NCBI GenBank assembly: GCA_947623455.1
Contig: OX392527.1
Span: 51,504,401-51,568,400, forward strand
Direction: 5' to 3'
Length of the DNA stretch: 64,000 nucleotides
Origin: Mimachlamys varia
Taxonomy: Eukaryota > Mollusca > Bivalvia > Pectinida > Pectinidae
Part shown: positions 1 to 13,400 of the stretch, one piece after another
Layout: each line of letters starts with the position of its first letter
How positions within the stretch are numbered: the stretch's first letter is position 1
Program-made: the position numbers and the translations under genes
The notes under the pieces: generated by a model
The model's input: the letters and a program-made list of their open reading frames with translations, nothing else
Database searches by the model: none
What the model was told of the DNA's origin: nothing

Positions 1-1359
1 TTATCGTGACTTTAACAGACAAGATGAATGCTACACCATTCCTCCCTATTACGCATAATGTTGAAAAACCACACAATCTTTTGAATAATTAATGTATATA
101 ACATGTTACAGTTGCGTAGATACTTGCTTTAAAATCTAGTTTGAGATTTCCATATTTGTCCATTAGCATTTCCAGCAGAAACCAAGCTAGACCAAGCTTA
201 ACAGATTTAATCCTTCATACTCCACAGACGGGAAAATATATTCCGCTGAAAATGACATCAACATATGCATAATTCTTCCCCAAAAAGTACTACATTTATA
301 CCAGGTACATACGAAATCGGTACATACACAACTCAGAGAAATCAAACTTGTTTCCACAAATCTTCCATGAAACACAGTGAACATATATACAGATCTATAA
401 ACATCATGATAAAATATTACATTCAAAATGACTGTGCTTCTAACACAAATAAAGAGGGAAGAAACTCTACAGTTTTAAAAAGGTTTGCGAAGTATCGCCT
501 TGCTAACTGATGTGTTCCCTGATGGGTGTACGAAGCAGCCTATGGGGGTATGCTTTATGGGTTGTGATAAGAAGACTTTGATACAGACAAATGCCTTACC
601 TTTGACACTAGACCACTAGGACATATCCAGTAAATAAATGGCTGCCACTACACAACAGACTAGAGCTTTGTACATAGGAAAGATGAACAAACCCAGGGCT
701 GGTGGGCACAACAAATGACCTTGTAGATTTAGCAGCAACACATGCTGGGTGATTTGTTAGTAGATAGTGACCCCTCCCGGAGAGATGAGGCCAGTCTGTG
801 ATGAGCAGCCCCCCCCCCCCTCCCCTCCCCCAGGAGTAGCTATAGGTAAATGGCCAGACCCCCCAGACCTCCACTAATGGTCTAGCTACACAGACCAGAT
901 CACCACCCTACATTTACAATCACTGATTAGATCATTGTCCTAATCTACCATGCAGCTACATATATATTGGGAGGGGAGGCTAGGGGGATTTCAAGTCAAA
1001 GCTGGCCTGTAACTTGTGTTGGCAGAGGAGCAACTATACCCAGCCATCCAAAACCTTCAGCGAGGTATAGAAGTGTCAAGGTTTAGGTAGGGGTGTCAGT
1101 GATGGAAGAACTGTCCAAGACTGAAAGCTCCATGTTTACATGGGACTGGAGGGTCAGACTTGTTTTGACATTGGAAAAGGAACTAACAATCTATGATGAA
1201 CCAAGGATAACTTACAAAAGTATATTAGAGCAAAGATTCTCACATAACTTCAGACATTGAAATCACTATCAAACTAACAATTAATTTAAGCATTAAACTG
1301 CTTTCAATTGGCATTCATAGGCAATATGAATGCCAACAACTGAATTTGGTAGAGTTATA
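1..1359. other. Intronic or 3' flanking sequence, no gene seen
   Basis: This lies downstream of the last visible CASKIN exon, so it is presumably intron. It contains a C-rich run near 810-832 and G-rich patches near 970-990. Short ORFs on both strands show no domain and no convincing splice sites. I looked here for the second half of the SH3 domain and found nothing resembling it. Confidence 0.6.
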
Positions 1360-1788
1360 CAGTCAACTTCGTTTATAGCGAATTACTGGGGACCATGAAA
1401 AACATTTCGTTATATCAGGAATTCGCTATTCCCGATAACATGGTTTTATGTATAACCAATGATAAGACATACAGAAGTAACGACATAAGTTTATTTTAAA
1501 TTGATACATGTATATGAGTACCCAGGTGACCTATTCAAACGCACCGCCGACTCGTGGTCACAAAACCGAGACAAGTGAACACAGAACGTAGCTTAGTTTT
1601 GATTGGATTTTGTGTCGATCCAGGTCATTATTTCGTTATTACAGGTACTGCAAAATCACTTTGTTGTTTCAGTTAATTTGCTATTTCAGACAATACATAA
1701 GATATATAAGAGTGAAAATCGTGACTTCGGTACTTCTTTGTTACCGGAAATTCGTTGTTCCCGAGTTCGTTATTTTCGAAGTTGACTG
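1360..1788. mobile_element. TA-flanked inverted-repeat element (mariner-type MITE)
   Basis: The ends CAGTCAACTTCG (1360) and CGAAGTTGACTG (1788) are perfect 12-bp inverted repeats, flanked by TA at 1358-1359 and 1789-1790. Weaker inverted similarity continues inward, with TTCGTTATA and ATTCGCTATTCCC on the left and ATTCGTTGTTCCCGA and TTCGTTATTTTCG on the right. At 429 bp, with no transposase ORF, it fits a non-autonomous Tc1/mariner-superfamily element. Family assignment rests on the TA duplication and the TIR only. Confidence 0.8.
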
Positions 1789-1790
1789 TA

Positions 1791-2656
1791 TATTGTCAAT
1801 TGCCATGCAATAGTAAATATATAACGTTTCCCCTGACACATTTGTCCTATTTGTCCTCTCTATATTGTCTGTCACTCTTCCTGTTGTCACCAGTGATGTG
1901 ATTCAGGATGTGACTCTATACAACCCCAAACGAATATCAGCAGATGGGAAGATCAACAGCTAGATAGAAACACAGACAGAGAGAAAAAGAAATGAGTAGC
2001 CAAAAGTAAAAAGCCATCACATCGTATCAATTTTTCGCTTTAAGTTTCAAATGATTAGTGTCAAATTGATTTGGAAAGAAATATAACCCACTTGACTAAA
2101 ATCACCACATTATTAACTCATTCAACCCTTAAGACACATTTGAACTCTTCCAATTTAAAGATTGGAATAGTCCATTATGAAATATCAGGGGTAACAGAAT
2201 TAAATACGATATTACAAGCAAGTATAGTTGAACTACAACCTAACTGCACTTTGTTGCTTCTTGAGATGAAAAAAGAAATATTTGGGGACCACAGCAATAT
2301 TCATAGATAAATGATATTCATTCATAATTAATGATGCCCAACTGGACACCACAGTATAAGCCCATCTGGGTACTTAGTACACATGTACCTAAGTCCCACA
2401 CTTAATGTATGACCACTGCTGAGAGATAATTATATAATGTTGTGTCTGTTGATTACACCATGGTGTCGGTTACTGTGATGGAATCATAACACAGACATCA
2501 CAACACAAAACAAAGCCGTCCTCATCAGAGGGCAGTAATAGCTTTAGTATAGCACATGGCATTGGTCACAAAATATGACAACAGCTTGTAGAAATGTGAA
2601 TAATATATAGCTCTGTTTTGAAGAAACCATCTCAGAAAGCTGTGAGCAAAAATTAT
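1791..2656. other. Intronic sequence, nothing recognised
   Basis: AT-rich sequence with no repeat array or credible exon. The 79-codon ORF near 2071-2310 lacks any motif. Confidence 0.5.
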
Positions 2657-3006
2657 GAGGCACGGTGGTCTAGTGGTAGGATGCCGGGCTCGTGATCAAA
2701 GGATTGCGAGTTCGAGTCCCAGTCATGGCACTTGTGTTGTATCCTTGAGCATGATACTCTACTCTGCTTGTTCTAGTCTACTCAGCTGTAAATGAGTACG
2801 TGGTTGGGTAGTACTAGAAATTGTAAAATACTAGATGTGACCGCCGAAATGGCAGCACCGGTTGTATGCTCCCTAGGGAGTTGAGAACGATATTGGCTGG
2901 GTGCTAAGGCCCTATAACTATGGATAATAATTTGTGAACTGCGTTGAGCCGGCCTTTAAGGTCATGATAAAGCGGTATATAAGAATCTTGAATTATTTTT
3001 ATTATA
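2657..3006 (+). mobile_element. tRNA-headed SINE, full-length copy
   Basis: The 5' part (about 2657-2732) resembles a tRNA gene, with A box TGGTCTAGTGG and B box GAGTTCGAGTCCC. The cloverleaf is not well formed, so it is a SINE head rather than a functional tRNA. A body of about 250 bp follows, including TACTCTGCTTGTTCTAGTCT and GAGAACGATATTGGCTGG. The 3' end is GGTATATAAGAATCTTGAAT with an ATT-rich tail. Truncated copies of the same body occur at 20772-20977 and 41535-41821, which confirms an interspersed family. It lies antisense to the host gene in the intron after the SH3 exon. Confidence 0.85.
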
Positions 3007-3432
3007 GCTGCTAAATGGTGAAAGTAATAAAGTTTTAGCACCCATGAAAGGACTATGCACCAAGTTTCATCCAAAGTCACCCCATGACAACATTGTAAGT
3101 TCAGTAAGACAATCACATCGTTACCAAGCAGCCATATTGTGGCTCAGCCATGACAACCAATTAGCATCTAGTGTCTGATTAGTTCACCTTTTAATTAATT
3201 CCTAGAAATGTTCATAAAAGTTTTATTTTTGTGGAGAACTGTTAAAAAGGATTCATATATTGTATCTTTTGTCTTCTGATTATCAATTTTGATAATTATA
3301 CACATACCAATTTCTAAGTTTTGAATTTTAAACACATTTAGTCTTCATTCTTTCTAAAAGAATATGGATGCATGTATCCCTAGGATTCAGTGATAGCTGG
3401 TGTAGGATGTCCGACAATATGTAGTTACTGAC
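3007..3432. other. Intronic sequence next to the SH3 exon, nothing recognised
   Basis: AT-rich intron immediately downstream of the SH3 exon donor. No further exon is visible. Confidence 0.5.
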
Positions 3433-3527
3433 CTTGATAATGTCACCTTCACGGAACGCCAGGGACTTTGTGTCGTAGAGGTCACAGTAATCCTTTACGG
3501 CTCGTGCCTTTACCGCAAAACTGGCTT
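3433..3527 (-). CDS. CASKIN: CASKIN exon: N-terminal half of the SH3 domain
   Basis: This is a 95-nt exon with acceptor gtttttctacag|AA and donor AAG|GTCAGT. Its two leading bases complete a Glu codon, giving LLKEASFAVKARAVKDYCDL across the junction. It continues YDTKSLAFREGDIIK and ends in phase 0. This is the first two strands and RT loop of an SH3 domain. AVKDY occupies the ALYDY position and LAFREGDII occupies the L-x-F-x-x-G-D-x-I position. CASKIN SH3 domains are known to be atypical at ligand-binding positions. Here the final Tyr of the ALYDY block is present but its usual first Tyr is Lys. The remaining strands must be encoded by an exon outside the window (before position 1); none was seen between 1 and 3432. 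Confidence 0.92.
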
Positions 3528-5040
3528 CTGTAGAAAAACAAAACAAAACAATCTTTGAAATTCTTTCCCAAATATCCCTGACATCCATACATCAGTGGCC
3601 TACCTGACATCAGACAGGTAGTAGTACTTATCATATACATTGTGTTTACTTTTGTCACCCAAATAACAATAATCGTCATCGTCATAAAGGTCAATAAGGA
3701 ATTGTAAAGTCGACCATTACCCATGGTGTTATAAAAATGCCTGTTTCCCTGTAAAGTACCTCCGAAGATGCTGCTTCCCCTTATGATAAATGTTTTGAAA
3801 ATTAAAGGTCATGACAGACAGGAAATTACTGTAGGATCAGACTTCTTTATCTTACAGTTTCATTAGCACTATTTTTTTTCCTGTCACGTGAGCATCGCTC
3901 ACAAGGAAACCAGCTTCTCCCAAATTTGGTACTAACTGAGGCTTTTTTGAAACAATGGATGAAAATCAATTCCTGGGAAACTCTTCCAGTACAGTATTTC
4001 AAAATGTTCTTAAAAAAAGGCAAGGAATATATCAAAATGTTCCAGAACAATGCAATGAAAATCTCAAGAACAAAATCAAGAACAGTTACACATTTGTGCT
4101 ATGTTGTCAATAGAAAGATTCTAGAATTGTGCACTGTTATTTTGTCTCAGAACCATAGAAGATTTGTTCTGGACAACTACAAAACACTACTTCTAGAACC
4201 ATGGATAGGTATAACTCTAAATGTTCTAGAACTATCCCAGTTTCTGGAACAAAATTTGTTAAGATTTGAAGGGCAGTAAAAGTGATTAAACCTCAATTTC
4301 AGAATTCATCCTTTTTTATAATGTGGATTTCATATAAAACAGGCACAACTGAAGAAATATATAAGTAAATATTATATCACCATCAATTTAACAACAAGGT
4401 GGTTTTGAAACCCGATATACTTCTTTTTATTTTTATTAAAACGAGCCTCAAAACACTTGTAAACATTCATATATTCCTTAACAGCATTTCACATAACACT
4501 TGTCATAAAGATTGGTATATCATATTCCTTATGAATAAAGGAAACACAAAAAAGCCCTATGATAATAAGTAACTCTACCTGCCTAGCTGGATACAACTTA
4601 ATCTACAACGACATGTGTAAGGGATAATGATACAGGGCTAATATGCAGGTAGAAAATTAAATAATTGGAATTTCTGTCCTAAATAGATGCTAAGTTATGC
4701 AGTGTCATCCTATCCTATTCTGACCAATTGTACCTTGGTATAATGAAAAGATTATAAAAACCTAATCCATTATTCCATTAGGGTCTGAATCGTGCCTGGC
4801 CCAGCGTTCCCCCAAACATTTAACTTTGGGTGGAGTCCCAGGAACCGTATTCTCACTGCTGCATATCTAAACCTATGACCTTCACCTCAGTATCAATATT
4901 CCATTCCCAAGGTTCAGGCATGTAATTCTAGATAACTTGTATTGTACAATAAGGTAATACACATACTGGAACACAATTATACACAATCTAGTAGAAGTTA
5001 GCAATGGATGTGTGTATGAGCAAGTAAACATTTACTTATA
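3528..5040. other. Intronic sequence with a TTCnnGAA cluster
   Basis: This is mostly featureless intron. A 117-codon plus-strand ORF at 3926-4279 has no recognisable domain. The same stretch carries five TTCnnGAA palindromes at 4040, 4119, 4191, 4224 and 4242, described among the findings. Confidence 0.5.
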
Positions 5041-5054
5041 TTAGCAGTAACATT

Positions 5055-5315
5055 ACTGCTACATACAATGTAGTGTGAATTTTACCACAAGTAACATACA
5101 ATGTAGTGTGAATTTTACCACACCTAATTAGCAGTACCATTACTGTTACATACAATGTAGTGTCAATTATACCACAAGTAACATACAATGTAGTGTCAAT
5201 TATACCACACTTAATTAACAGTAACATACAATGTAGTGTCAATTATACCACACTTAATTAACAGTAACATACAATGTAGTGTGAATTATACCACACCTAA
5301 TTACCAGTAAAATTA
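5055..5315 (+). repeat. Tandem repeat, 33-54 bp units, about 6 copies
   Basis: Each unit starts ACATACAATGTAGTGTSAAT, continues with TTATACCACA, and ends with a variable CTAATTARCAGTA segment. Units of 33, 43 and 54 bp alternate, so size variation comes from the spacer part. Confidence 0.85.
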
Positions 5316-5366
5316 CAATGAGTTTAAGTCTTAGTGTAGTGTAAATTAGCAGTAGTATTAGCAGTA

Positions 5367-6214
5367 TATACACCCTATCCAGTGTAAGCTAGCACTAAAC
5401 ATTACACTCTATCCAGTGTAAGCTAGCACTAAACATTACACTCTATCCAGTGTAAGCTAGCACTAAACATTACACTCTATCCAGTGTAAGCCAGCACTAA
5501 ACATTACACCCTATCCAGTGTAAGCCAGCACTAAACATTACACCCTATCCAGTGTAAGCCAGCACTACAGTGTAAGCCAGCACTAAACATTACAATCTAT
5601 CCAGTGTAAGCTAGCACTAAACATTACACCCTATCCAGTGTAAGCCAACACTAAACATTACACCCTATCCAGTGTAAGCCAGCACTAAACATTACACCCT
5701 ATCCAGTGTAAGCCAGCACTACAGTGTAAGCCAGCACTAAACATTACAATCTATCCAGTGTAAGCTAGCACTAAACATTACACCCTATCTAGTATAAGCT
5801 AGCACTAAACATTACACCCTATCCAGTGAAAGCTAGCACTAAACATTACACCCTATCCAGTGTAAGCCAGCACTAAATATTACACCCTATCCAGTGTAAG
5901 CTAGCACTAAACATTACACCCTATCCAGTGAAAGCCAGCACTAAACATTACACCCTATCCAGTGTAAGCTAGCACTAAATATTACACCCTATCCAGTGTA
6001 AGCTAGCACTAAACATTACACCTATCCAGTGAAAGCTAGCACTAAACATTACACCCTATCCAGTGTAAGCTAGCAGTAAACATTACAATCTATCCAGTGT
6101 AAGCTAGCACTAAATATTACACCCTATCCAGTGTAAGCTAGCACTAAACATTAAACCTATCCAGTGAAAGCTAGCACTAAACATTACACCCTATCCAGTG
6201 TAAGCTAGCAGTAA
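5367..6214 (+). repeat. 34-bp minisatellite, about 25 copies
   Basis: The unit is ACATTACACCCTATCCAGTG followed by TAAGCTAGCACTAA (34 bp). GCTAGC versus GCCAGC and GTGTAAG versus GTGAAAG variants are interspersed. A short unit created by an internal deletion, AGCACTACAGTGTAAGCC, occurs twice 154 bp apart (5561 and 5715), which shows block duplication of four to five units. Confidence 0.95.
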
Positions 6215-9200
6215 CCCCTGGCCTGGTAATAGATATGGGACTATTTATTTCAACTACATCATAAGTAAAAGATATTTTATAGGCATTTTATTGCGAATTC
6301 CTTAACTGGCGAGTACATTGAAATGGAGTTTTTATATATACAGGTATCATTACACTAAGAGTAGGAATACAAACCTTTATGTGGCAAACTTTTAAATGCC
6401 TGTGTACCTCAATCGAACCTGAATTATACCTGTGTTACAAGTATCAAACCTTCCAAATGACCTCAGAGCCCTCTATTGAGGCCGGCCATGTGCCCTAGCT
6501 GTGGAATGTCAACATGAAAGCCACACAATATACCTGTGATCTTGTCTGGTGAATCTTCACATACATTTAAATACTGATATCAAACACCTCCGCAATACTC
6601 TCTACAGGTAGAAACATCCAACACCGCCGCAACACTCTAACAGGTACAAACATCCCAATCCAAAATTTAACAATATTACACAACCACACAGATGAGGTAG
6701 TCCATATTTCACATGTAACAGACTTTACCTTTAGTTCAAAGGTTGGAATTTTGTATTATCTCCAAGGAAAAAACAACACATGCAGGTAAACGCAACAAGT
6801 AAACCTTACACAGGTGAGTCAGTACTTTAAATCCCGAACTTGTAAATCCCAAATTTACGTCACACATACACACGATTGATTCCGCTATGGTTCGAGCCTA
6901 TATGCCAAGTTTAAAGACATATCACTGATTAGCACTTTCTATAAACATTCCCTTCTCCCTGTATCTGACTACCGACCGCTGACCTCCCAAACCTTATACG
7001 ACCCCTAACCTCTGACCTGGGACTATACAATATTCATCCCCGCCTCCTTCCCTGTATTGAATTCCTATCAGACAGCGATTGTGCTTCCTATAAAAAGTTC
7101 CCACCTGGATGAAACTGTTGTGAAGTCTGACACACAAGCCGTCCCTTGTGTCAGCGCTGTATTTTGACTATCATATATCCTGTTTCCGTTTATAAAAACA
7201 AGGGGTCAGTTTCTTCGACCTTAAATATATCAATATTACACAACATCAGCTGAATGAAGCCACGTATTGAAATTAAATAATGACTCAAAAATATAAAAAA
7301 AAATTCATATTCAGGTGGGTGTAAAATGTTTGGTTTATACATAAGATTCATTTACTTATCAAAATATTAGTATAATCACATTTGTATGGCATCTATATAA
7401 ACTAACCAGCTGGGAGAAGTGCGATTTAAAAGACGATAAATGAAACCCAGCATGTGGCGAATTCGACATCATTTTTTTGGCAAAGAAACGGCAACTGTTC
7501 TACATCAATATGGCTGTTCCTGTTTATTTGTTTTTTGATTTCGATTAATATAATGATGTGTTTTTCTTAATTTAAAGTCAGCATCAAGGACAGAATTTTC
7601 CTCTATCTTATACTATCTTACATCTTTTGCATTTAATTAACAGTTTACTTTTATTTTTGTCCTTGCCTCAGCAGCAACATTATTCATGGTAAGACACAAT
7701 GAAATTAATCTAGTTATGCAACACTTATCTTTTTTGTGATTGGCTGAAATCATAATGATAAAGATATTGACAAAATGCAATGATATCAGGCTAGTATATG
7801 GAATATCCTGGTTTATGGAATATACATACAGGAAATTTTCCATTTTCTAACCTTACAAAAGGGGAATCATTACTTCGACTAAAATTATCAACAGGTAACT
7901 TCCCGAGTATGTGATGCAATGGATTCTGACCAATCAGAAAGATGGATTACAGATGACCAATCAAAAATCAAGATTCTACCAAAAATGAAAGAGACTTATG
8001 TAATGATATATACAACAAAATAACTGTCGACATTTACTTTGTAATTCAACTTTCCAGTTTCACAAATTCTTGTTTTAGTTTGCAGCAGAACACCTGAAAA
8101 GTATGCTGCAAAACAGAATTTTACATAAAATGCAATTAATTCTTCATGTTGGTATCTTTTAGGTGATTTTCACATAATGAATATTTACAACACTCTTAGC
8201 TCCAGCAGAGACACAGGTTCAAAGTAAATATCAATAAATAAAGAGCACTGTAAAATGAAAATATAAATAAACAGAATGTTGTTATTCCCAAAGTAATTCT
8301 TTCTTCCTCAAGCCTTGTACATTACGATAGCAATGAAAATGAAATGTAACACATGTATATTATATATCTGTTTTCCCCCAAGTGAGTGATAGTAACACAC
8401 ATTTCATTATCAACCTTGAAATCAGGATGCATCCAATGTTTTGTATACAATACATGAATATTTCATTGCCGTAATGGAGAAAGATGCATCAGAAATTTCC
8501 GCATTACATCCACTAGAACGACACTACACCACGCCACTCAACCCAGTACACAACATCAATACTGAAAACTTACATTACTGCGGAAAATGCAATCTGATGC
8601 TTTTCTCATCCGACATACACACCGCGATCAAGTTTAAATTCAATTCACATTCAAAAGCAATTGAGGTGTCACAAATCTCCATCTGAAGAAATTATTCTTT
8701 TCATATCGGCTGGCTGTTACCACTTGAACATTTCTACATTCAAGTCAATTTTATACAGCACTTTCAAAGATTCTGTATAACTATACATTTATATATACCC
8801 CTGTACATACATAACACAGACTCCCACTTTCCCCAATAGCCAGTTCGGCCTCCGCCAACCACAAGTCTAATATAGAAATCATTGAAGCGTGTTATTGGAA
8901 TTATGCTATCTGCATTTCAATCTCGGTCATTAAGTGATAACTCTGAAGCCGAGTAGAAAGCAAGCTTGAAATGCCCGGGAGACATTAGCCAGTTTAAACA
9001 CAATCAATTCTAAACAATCAAGCGCCGTGTCCTAAATACCCATGAAATCACCTCCAATGAGGATTACCTATCATCTAGAAAAACATTGGCAATACTGTCC
9101 CTCCATTACAGGTATTATTGGAACTCCAATCAGCCGATATTCACGGAAGAGCCAGCTTTTTATTCTTATCTTCTCATCCATTTAAAACAACTTCTTATCT

Positions 9201-10194
9201 ATACGTTTTATCTTTACTTTGTCTGTCAAAATTGAGATTACAACAACTTGTGTCACACTTCTGCTCGGAAAAAATGGAGTCAATTGCCAACAGACTTTAC
9301 AATGAGAAATGAAATTATCTTCCCTGCCCTTAATATCGCAAAATCAATTATGATCATTCAGCTCACCGACTTTTTATTGGTCTCCGAAGAATTGAACGTA
9401 GTCAAAAATAATCGTTTCTAGTTTTCTAAAAGGCACTGATGCAAAAACATGTAAACATGTTTACATAGCTAAGGATCAGTCACACATACATATGCCTACG
9501 TAGTGTTAAGTGGATGAAGAAAAGAATCATCCACATTTTACAGTTTTTATAAAATATGTAATGAAATATTCATAAAATGCAATTCACAAATCATAACTTT
9601 GATCATAAAATTTAACGAATTTAAACAGTAACTGTTTGTAAGTTAAGGCCCTCAAGTGACCTCAGGTCCTCCGATTCATGATGCCGAATTCAACAACTCC
9701 TTCAAAATCGTCCACGGATACGTAACTTAATTAGAAGGGTTCAAACGAGTCTTCATGGTGTGAATGATTTAAGGACAAATTTTCATAACATTTTATATTA
9801 CGATTCTTAAAAAAATTAGCTTTATAATTATGTAATGATATTCATTTTGAAATTGAAATTTTTGAAAATAGAGCAAGTTTTTTAAATGAACTCCTTTTTT
9901 GACAACAGAAAGTTAATTATAATCAAGTCAAATGTGTGGTTGAGTATAGCTGCTTAGAATGCAGATCAGAATGCCTAAGAATTCGGTGGACCATCGCTCC
10001 ACGGTACTGCGGTCAGAGTGCCCTGCCTCCGCACCATTGTGTGTGAGCCCACCTAATGCCGTACGGGGTAGTGTTACAGCATTAGCAAGTTAAATTTGTA
10101 TTTCCGTCTCCACATTATCCCAGGGGGGTTTTCACTCTGAGTGGATTACATTCAAAGTCGATGGACAAAAAAGGCAGAATGTCGCTAGAATCAG
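6215..10194. other. Long intronic stretch without recognised genes
   Basis: AT-rich intron with scattered short ORFs. One imperfect duplication of about 50 bp is visible around 6575-6655 (CACCTCCGCAATACTCT versus CACCGCCGCAACACTCT). A moderately G+C-rich patch at 9985-10070 looks repeat-derived, but I could not place it. No splice-consistent exon was found. Confidence 0.5.
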
Positions 10195-10470
10195 ATTCTT
10201 GAAATACCATTCAAGACATGAAGGTGGGACCTTGATGTAGCTGTCCTCAAATTTTGATGACAATTAACCAATGTTGGTCCTGGAGTAGCTGTCCTCTAAT
10301 TTTGATGACAATTAATGAAGGTGACGAGTCCTTGATGTAGCTGTCCTCCAATTTTGATGACAATTAATGAAGGTTGGTTCTTGGTGTAGCTGTCCTCAAA
10401 TTTTAAAGAAAATTGATGAAGATGGCTCTAGGATGTAGCCGTCTTTAAGCTTTGATCTCAATCTAACAAT
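10195..10470 (+). repeat. 49-bp tandem repeat, about 5 degenerate copies
   Basis: The motif GTAGCTGTCCTCAAATTTTG plus ATGACAATTAA recurs with its core at 10241, 10289, 10341, 10390 and 10439, a spacing of 48 to 52 bp. The last copy is the most diverged. Confidence 0.85.
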
Positions 10471-13400
10471 TTCTGTATATGAAGAAGCCATCCAAAAGTT
10501 TTTTAAGTATTACGTCTTATTGTAACTTCAGTTGTAAAATTAAGTTAAGCTGAGCTTGATTGTCTTAGTTATCCAACAATTGTCCGGGTTATGAAGCAAG
10601 TTAAAAATGTAAGACATTTGACCTAAAAAGTACATCTACCCCTATAAGTGCCACCACCCCTTTTTTCAGGAAAAGAGGATGGGAGTCGCAATCAAAACCA
10701 ATAAAAAGAAATCCTTATTTCACAGATCTGCAAAATACAATCTTTAGTCTTTTTAACAATGACATGTGTACTGTTCCGAAGAAACAAACAAAAAATCACT
10801 TTTCCCCACAAAAATTTCACATGGAATTTAAACATCGCTTTGTTAAGTGAAACCTTTTTGTTTTTGTTAGCGTACATTGAACTTAATAGGTCGAATATGA
10901 AACAGTATTTTACATGTTAGATCCAACCAATCATAATTGTCCTTTCTCGTATTGGCTTAGCCTGGTTGCTGATATTTGGCAAATTGATCGAGTCCCTGTG
11001 AATGTTGATTTCACTGTATCATATTTCTATTACGTGAAAAAGAAAAAAATCTTAAATGATTTCAATTCAATTTAAGAATTTTTTACGAAAAATATGAATT
11101 GCATGATTAAATTTGATAGTGACAGCCATATAGTTTGGTAATGGTACATGTAATCAAATCAATATCAGATATGTCAAATATTGTATTAGGAAGGGCACCC
11201 TGACCTAAACCCTATCGCATATTTAAAAAAGAAATTCTTCACAAAATAGAATAAATAACTTTAATGAGCTGTCAAACTAGATCATTGACAACAATGTCAC
11301 AGAGCCGGTAAGTATCCTAGCATGTCTAAATATATCGCACTGTAAGAAAGGTCACCCATACAAGAACAAAAAAAAAACCCAGATCATATTATCTAGTTTC
11401 CCAACAATGATCAGACATTCCCCTGCGTAACTAAGTTGATCAGTTAAATATCTGTCAAGTCGGACAGTGCCTTTCTATAGGAAATTGAATAATGACATCT
11501 ATGACATATGCTAAGTGTGGTAGATATTATCTCACTACTGTACTCGGTTCACCTTCCACAGTTTACGTAGGTGTGCATACCTATAATTTGTCTTGTCGTT
11601 GGTAGAGATACCCGATATCTGCCTTCAAGGGTAGAAAATATATATAAGATTTTTTTTTTTTCAATTCATGTAATAGAATAAAATAAAAATTTAAAAAACT
11701 GGATTTTTTTTTTCATACATATATTTATTTATTATAAAGCAAAAATAAAATAAAGACTGAATTTTATTATTAGACTTTGAATTAATTTAGTTTGTAGCAA
11801 AAATAATATAAAGTGTAGTCCTCAACCGAGTCTTTAAAGTCTAAACTGAAAGTAAAAACAAGATTCCACACATTTTTTCATGGAGATTTAGGTTTAAGAT
11901 TAGGACATTGGAGATGAGTCACCGCAGTAATGCATAAACTTTGTCGTGATCACTTCCCCTGATAACAGCTTTATGTATTGTCTTATTAATTACCAAGTTG
12001 TTTTTTCTTTGGTAAATCAACATCAAAATGCCTTTATAAACAAAACAGTTTCCCAAGAAGGAACTCTGCTGAATTAATAAAAGGAAAACAAAATATAATT
12101 GATTGAACTATAAAAATGACTGAAAATGACTTCAAGAAATGAATGACCCCGCTCACATTCAAGTAAGTGCTGATTAATATAAATGACCCATTGACCTTGA
12201 CGTTCATCTTTTAACCACACTCTCATTCCAAGTATCCCCAACCTTGACCTTTGTATAAGGGTTGATCAAAAACTATAAATAAATGAACCATAAACTCATT
12301 TACCCCTGAAATTTCATAATAAACTATTCAAACTTTTGAATTGGAAGAGTTCAAAGGTACCTTTAGGGAGAATGAATTAAATAGTAAACAAGGCCTTTTC
12401 TCACCTTTTAACCTTGAAACTAATGGCCTGATATGATCAAAACTAAAAACTTATATTTTTAGGTTGGTCCTTTCTGAAAGTCAAGTCCAAATTTTCATAT
12501 TTTTTTCCTTGAAAACAGCTCACTAACACTATGAAGCCTTTTATGTGTATAGTTAGGAAATAATACTAGTACCAGCACTTTGGAATTTGTTCAAATATGC
12601 AATATGTTCCCTAAATCACAAAAAAAAACAGGTTAATTTCTTTTAATACAAAGACTGGTATTGGTGGTTCAATACACATATTGCAGCTGGAAGATTGTCA
12701 AATTGATGACCTTGAGATAAACAACTGGAGCAAGGTCAAACTATATATGGAACCACACTAAATGTATTTGTGTGTGGAATTGCGACCACAGGTAAATGTT
12801 TAAGTCGGTGCCCAGGTGCAGCTGCGATTCGAGACCTGCAGGCACAACCTCGCAGGCCAACACCTGCTCAGGTAGTCATCCGATGAGGTGTCCCATACTT
12901 TTTTACACTTTAACAACAGATGATAGCGATTCATCTATCGCACACCAAACACGGCTTTGGCCTATAGAAGCTTTGGTTTACATGTCTTTTTTTACAGGTC
13001 AGCGATCATCACAATCTCTTCTTACATCACCTCCTTGTGTGTTTTATTATCGCTGACATGTTTGTAGTTTCGTAACCTTTGCCCTTTGACCTACATAGTG
13101 CTATATCTTACCTGAATCCGGCCTACTACCCAGTTATTTGGCCACAAGACTTCCCCAATCTAACTGTAAACAAATATTTATTCAAGGCATCGATTAAGCT
13201 TCAATTTCCTTGTAAATACTTTCATCCACAGATTATTTTTACACAATTCTGATAAAAGTACTTCCTGTTTTAAGCGCTTATGTGTCGAAATTTATTTTGG
13301 GTCGTAGAAAAATATTTTAATCTGATAGGACTAATAATGGATGTTTTTAAAATATAAACAACAAATTTGTTGTTATATAGTCACCTGACCTGTAAAAACA

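Noticed and set aside
2657..2732. Functional tRNA gene on the plus strand
   Set aside because: A and B boxes are present but the anticodon and acceptor stems do not pair properly, and the sequence continues into a SINE body found elsewhere in the window.
3926..4279. 117-codon plus-strand ORF
   Set aside because: No recognised domain, AT-rich random composition, lies in an intron on the opposite strand, and no splice partners.
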